Shown here in pieces: positions 61,835-64,000 of a stretch of 64,000 nucleotides of DNA (position 1 is the first letter of the stretch; the number at the start of each line of letters is the position of its first letter). Both the position numbers and the translations under genes were made by a program. The notes below the pieces were generated by a model. That model did no database searches and was not told the DNA's origin. It saw only the letters and a program-made list of their open reading frames with translations. This DNA is from JALZAQ01 sp038253885. Its GTDB lineage: Bacteria > Gemmatimonadota > Gemmatimonadetes > Gemmatimonadales > Gemmatimonadaceae. The stretch lies in NCBI GenBank assembly GCA_038253885.1, contig JBBSGP010000004.1, positions 42,155 to 106,154 of the forward strand, in the 5' to 3' direction.

Positions 61835-63139
61835 TCATCTGTACAGCCAGTACTTCCGACTCCGCTCCTGGAAGGCGACCGTGGCGGGGAGCGACCGGTC
61901 CATGACCGCATCCGGATCCTCCCCGCGGACCAGGGCCTCACGCGCCGACGGAGAGCCAAAGCGATCGTCGAACACCCGCCCGTTCACGCGCAGGGAATCC
62001 GGATGCGCGCGGGCCACCGCCCACAGCAGTGCTGCCCCGACGCGAGTGGACTGGTAACGGGTTCGATCCGTGACGAGGATCCGAACCCCGGGAAGAGCTG
62101 TTCCGGCGTACTTGCCATCGGTTGGATGGTCCGGGGTGAAGCGTTCCTCGTCGAAGCGCACGCCGGGGAGAGCGCGGTCATTGAGCACGCCGGCCACCTT
62201 CTTCGCATCGAGCCACGGCGCGCCCACCCGCTGAAACGCTTCGCCCGTCCCTCGTCCCACGGACAGGTTCGTGCCCTCGAACGCGACGAGTCCCGGATAG
62301 ATGAGCGCGCTGACGAGATTCGGCATGTTCGGCGACGGCTTGACCCACGGCAGACTGGTTTCATCGAACCAGCTCTCCCGCCGCCAACCGGCGATGGGAA
62401 TGACGTGCAGCTCCGCGTGCAGCCCGAGCTCCTCGTTGTAGAGCCGTGCCAGCTCCCCCATGGTGAGCCCATGTCGCAGTGGAATCGGGAAGAGCGCCAC
62501 CGGTTTCGGCGCGCGCGGGCCTCCGTGACTGCCTGCGTAGGCCAGGGCGGTGTCGAGCAGGGGCCCCTCCGGCCGGCTGCCGGTGATCGGGTTCGGCCGG
62601 TCGAGCACCACCACCGGAAGATGATTCTGCCCCGCGCTGCGCAGCGCATAGACCATGGACGCGGGGTAGGTCCAGGGACGCGCGCCGATGTCCTGCAGAT
62701 CGATCAGCAGCACATCCAGCTCGCGCAGTGCGCTATCCGGCGGCGGAAGGGTGGTCGCGCCGTACAGCGAGACGATCGGCAGACCGGTGCGCTCATCGCG
62801 TCCACTCGCGATATTGGCGCGATCCTCGACACCTCGAATCCCATGCTCCGGTGAGAACAGCACAACGAGCCGCGTCCCGGCTATCTTCGAGCGAAAGAGC
62901 AGATCGATGTCGCTCGTCCCACGCTCATCTATCCCTGATTGGTTGGTCAGGAGCCCGATGCGTTTCCCGACGATCAGCGCGGAGCTGTCGCGCAGGAGCA
63001 TCGTGATCCCGGGACGGACCCGCTCTCCGCGGCGTCTCTCGGGCCCGCTGGCGTCCTCCCCCGCTCGAGGAGGAGCGCACGCGCAGGCGAGCACGGCCAC
63101 CACGGCCGCTCCTCCGAGCACCACCTGATGTCGTCGCAT
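61835..63139 (-). CDS. namZ: Exo-beta-N-acetylmuramidase NamZ (DUF1343) lipoprotein
   Basis: DUF1343 protein: IGLLTNQSGIDERGTSDIDL, LFSPEHGIRGVEDRANIASG, LLIDLQDIGARPWTYPASMV, PVVVLDRPNPITGSRPEGPL and LVAFEGTNLSVGRGTGEAFQ. NamZ of this family releases MurNAc from peptidoglycan ends for recycling. Signal peptide with VVAVLACA then Cys, so membrane- or outer-membrane-anchored. 434 residues from the ATG at 63139. Divergent from, and overlapping the start of, a NagZ-type gene with which it would cooperate. Confidence 0.92.
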   Translation of the reverse strand: MRRHQVVLGGAAVVAVLACACAPPRAGEDASGPERRRGERVRPGITMLLRDSSALIVGKRIGLLTNQSGIDERGTSDIDLLFRSKIAGTRLVVLFSPEHGIRGVEDRANIASGRDERTGLPIVSLYGATTLPPPDSALRELDVLLIDLQDIGARPWTYPASMVYALRSAGQNHLPVVVLDRPNPITGSRPEGPLLDTALAYAGSHGGPRAPKPVALFPIPLRHGLTMGELARLYNEELGLHAELHVIPIAGWRRESWFDETSLPWVKPSPNMPNLVSALIYPGLVAFEGTNLSVGRGTGEAFQRVGAPWLDAKKVAGVLNDRALPGVRFDEERFTPDHPTDGKYAGTALPGVRILVTDRTRYQSTRVGAALLWAVARAHPDSLRVNGRVFDDRFGSPSAREALVRGEDPDAVMDRSLPATVAFQERSRKYWLYR

Positions 63140-64000
63140 CGTCGCCCACCATCCTTGTTGATTGCGTGTCTCACCGCTGCGGCTTCCGGCTCGTGCACTC
63201 CCCACGCGTCCTCTTCCGTCCACACCGCCATACCAGCCCCTGCCTCCGTCGCGACTCCCACTCGCAGCCGTTCGACCGCGCTGAGTGAGCCACTCTCGAC
63301 ACGGCAACGGCGCTGGATCGATAGCACCCTGGCCAGCCTGACCCTCCGCCAGCGCGTCGGCCAGATGGTCTGGATCTGGGTGCTGGGTGACTACTCCAAC
63401 GCGTCCGACTCGACGTACGCCGAGGATCTTCGTCTCGTCGCCGACGCGCAGGTGGGCGGCCTCACCATGTCGCTCGGCTCGCCGATCGAAGTCGCAGCGA
63501 AGATAAACGCCTTGCAGCGTGCCGCCGTTGTACCGCTGCTCATCTCCTCCGATCTGGAGCCTGATCTCGGACGACTGGTCGGCGGCGCCTTTCTCCCGTC
63601 CATGATGAGCGCCGGAAGCGCGACCATCCTACCGAGCAACATGGCCATCGGAGCGACTGGTCGGCCAGAGGAGGCATACGAGGCAGGACGCATCGTCGGG
63701 AAGGAGGCGAGGGCGGTCGGCATCCAGATTGCCTTCGCCCCCGTTGTGGACGTCAACAACAATCCGGCGAACCCAGTCATCAACACGCGGTCGTTCGGAG
63801 AGAGCCCGACGGACGTGGCGCGGTTCTCGGCAGAATTTATCCGAGGGGTGCAGACCGAAGGCATTGCCGCGACGGCCAAGCACTTTCCCGGCCATGGGGA
63901 CACGGATACCGACTCTCACCTCGCGCTACCGGTCGTGAGATCGAGCCGGTCCCGGCTGGACAGTGTCGAGCTCGTGCCGTTCCGCGCGGCGATTGCGGCA
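63128..64000 (+). CDS. nagZ: NagZ-type beta-N-acetylhexosaminidase, glycoside hydrolase family 3 (3' end outside window)
   Basis: LRQRVGQMVWIWVLGDYSNA begins the GH3 domain, with ADAQVGGLTMSLGSPIEVAA, FAPVVDVNNNPANPVINTRS and the signature AATAKHFPGHGDTDTDSHLA (the catalytic loop of NagZ enzymes). The start ATG at 63128 gives MSSHRRPPSLLIACLTAAAS, then GS-Cys, a lipoprotein signal, but lacks a Shine-Dalgarno sequence; TTG codons at 63155 and 63158 are alternatives. The first four codons overlap antiparallel with those of namZ. It would release GlcNAc from the sugar chain beside NamZ. The frame is open at the window edge. Confidence 0.88.
   Translation, partial: MSSHRRPPSLLIACLTAAASGSCTPHASSSVHTAIPAPASVATPTRSRSTALSEPLSTRQRRWIDSTLASLTLRQRVGQMVWIWVLGDYSNASDSTYAEDLRLVADAQVGGLTMSLGSPIEVAAKINALQRAAVVPLLISSDLEPDLGRLVGGAFLPSMMSAGSATILPSNMAIGATGRPEEAYEAGRIVGKEARAVGIQIAFAPVVDVNNNPANPVINTRSFGESPTDVARFSAEFIRGVQTEGIAATAKHFPGHGDTDTDSHLALPVVRSSRSRLDSVELVPFRAAIAA

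Overview
The window reads as a stretch of chromosome from a high-GC, diderm, free-living bacterium. Outer-membrane and lipoprotein genes (BamD-like, Wzi, a PorV/OmpA barrel, several lipobox proteins), a long SecA, a spoT-type Rel, myo-inositol-phosphate synthase and the general gene content suggest Gemmatimonadota or a close relative. That placement is inferred from reading the proteins, not from a search. Nearly all genes lie on the minus strand in tightly packed operons, often joined by 4-base GTGA or ATGA overlaps. No gene-free stretch exceeds about 215 bases, and no IS element, prophage or CRISPR array was seen.

Layout, left to right. 1-522: end of a lipid-linked-sugar glycosyltransferase (plus strand). 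519-7.8 kb: ssb, rimI, tsaB, tsaE, uvrB, rel, radC (translation quality, t6A synthesis, DNA repair, stringent response). 8-15 kb: ugd, uxs, bamD-like, nadD, secA. 15.2-19.6 kb: three secreted or envelope proteins, including a PorV-like barrel fused to an OmpA domain and a protein with a type-A-sorting-like tail. 19.7-37 kb: one long exopolysaccharide locus (gmd, rmd, carB, aminotransferase, pglF/wbpM-type dehydratase, wzi, wza, wzc) that runs into an apparent peptide-modification cassette: nucleotidyltransferase, S26B-type peptidase, HprK-like kinase, PqqD-like protein, radical SAM/SPASM enzyme, and a 55-residue Cys-containing precursor-like peptide too short to be noticed by most annotators. 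37-40.6 kb: ribosomal protein and RNA polymerase alpha operon (rpmJ-rpsM-rpsK-rpsD-rpoA-rplQ-rpmB) with a clear promoter and terminators. 40.6-45.5 kb: smpB, amidase, TPR lipoprotein, pyrD, pyrF. 45.7 kb: tRNA-Leu(CAG), plus strand. 45.9-49.3 kb: unknown protein, Rrf2/IscR-like regulator, aspA, lipoprotein. 49.3-54.9 kb: a redox block with thioredoxin reductase flanked by two genes interrupted by in-frame TGA at the catalytic Cys position. 54.9-61.3 kb: small unknown proteins, branched-chain-type 2-oxoacid dehydrogenase E1a, E1b, E2, a YtkA-like lipoprotein and inositol-phosphate synthase. 61.4-64 kb: a lipoprotein, a NamZ-type exo-muramidase and, divergently, the start of a NagZ-type beta-N-acetylhexosaminidase.

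The two most notable points are these. (1) Two probable selenoproteins: a carboxymuconolactone-decarboxylase/AhpD-fold protein with a CxxU motif and a peroxiredoxin with Sec in place of the peroxidatic Cys. Each has a hairpin at the bacterial SECIS position, and both lie near trxB. (2) A RiPP-like cassette translationally coupled to the capsule tyrosine kinase gene, which suggests that a modified peptide is made together with, or regulates, the exopolysaccharide.
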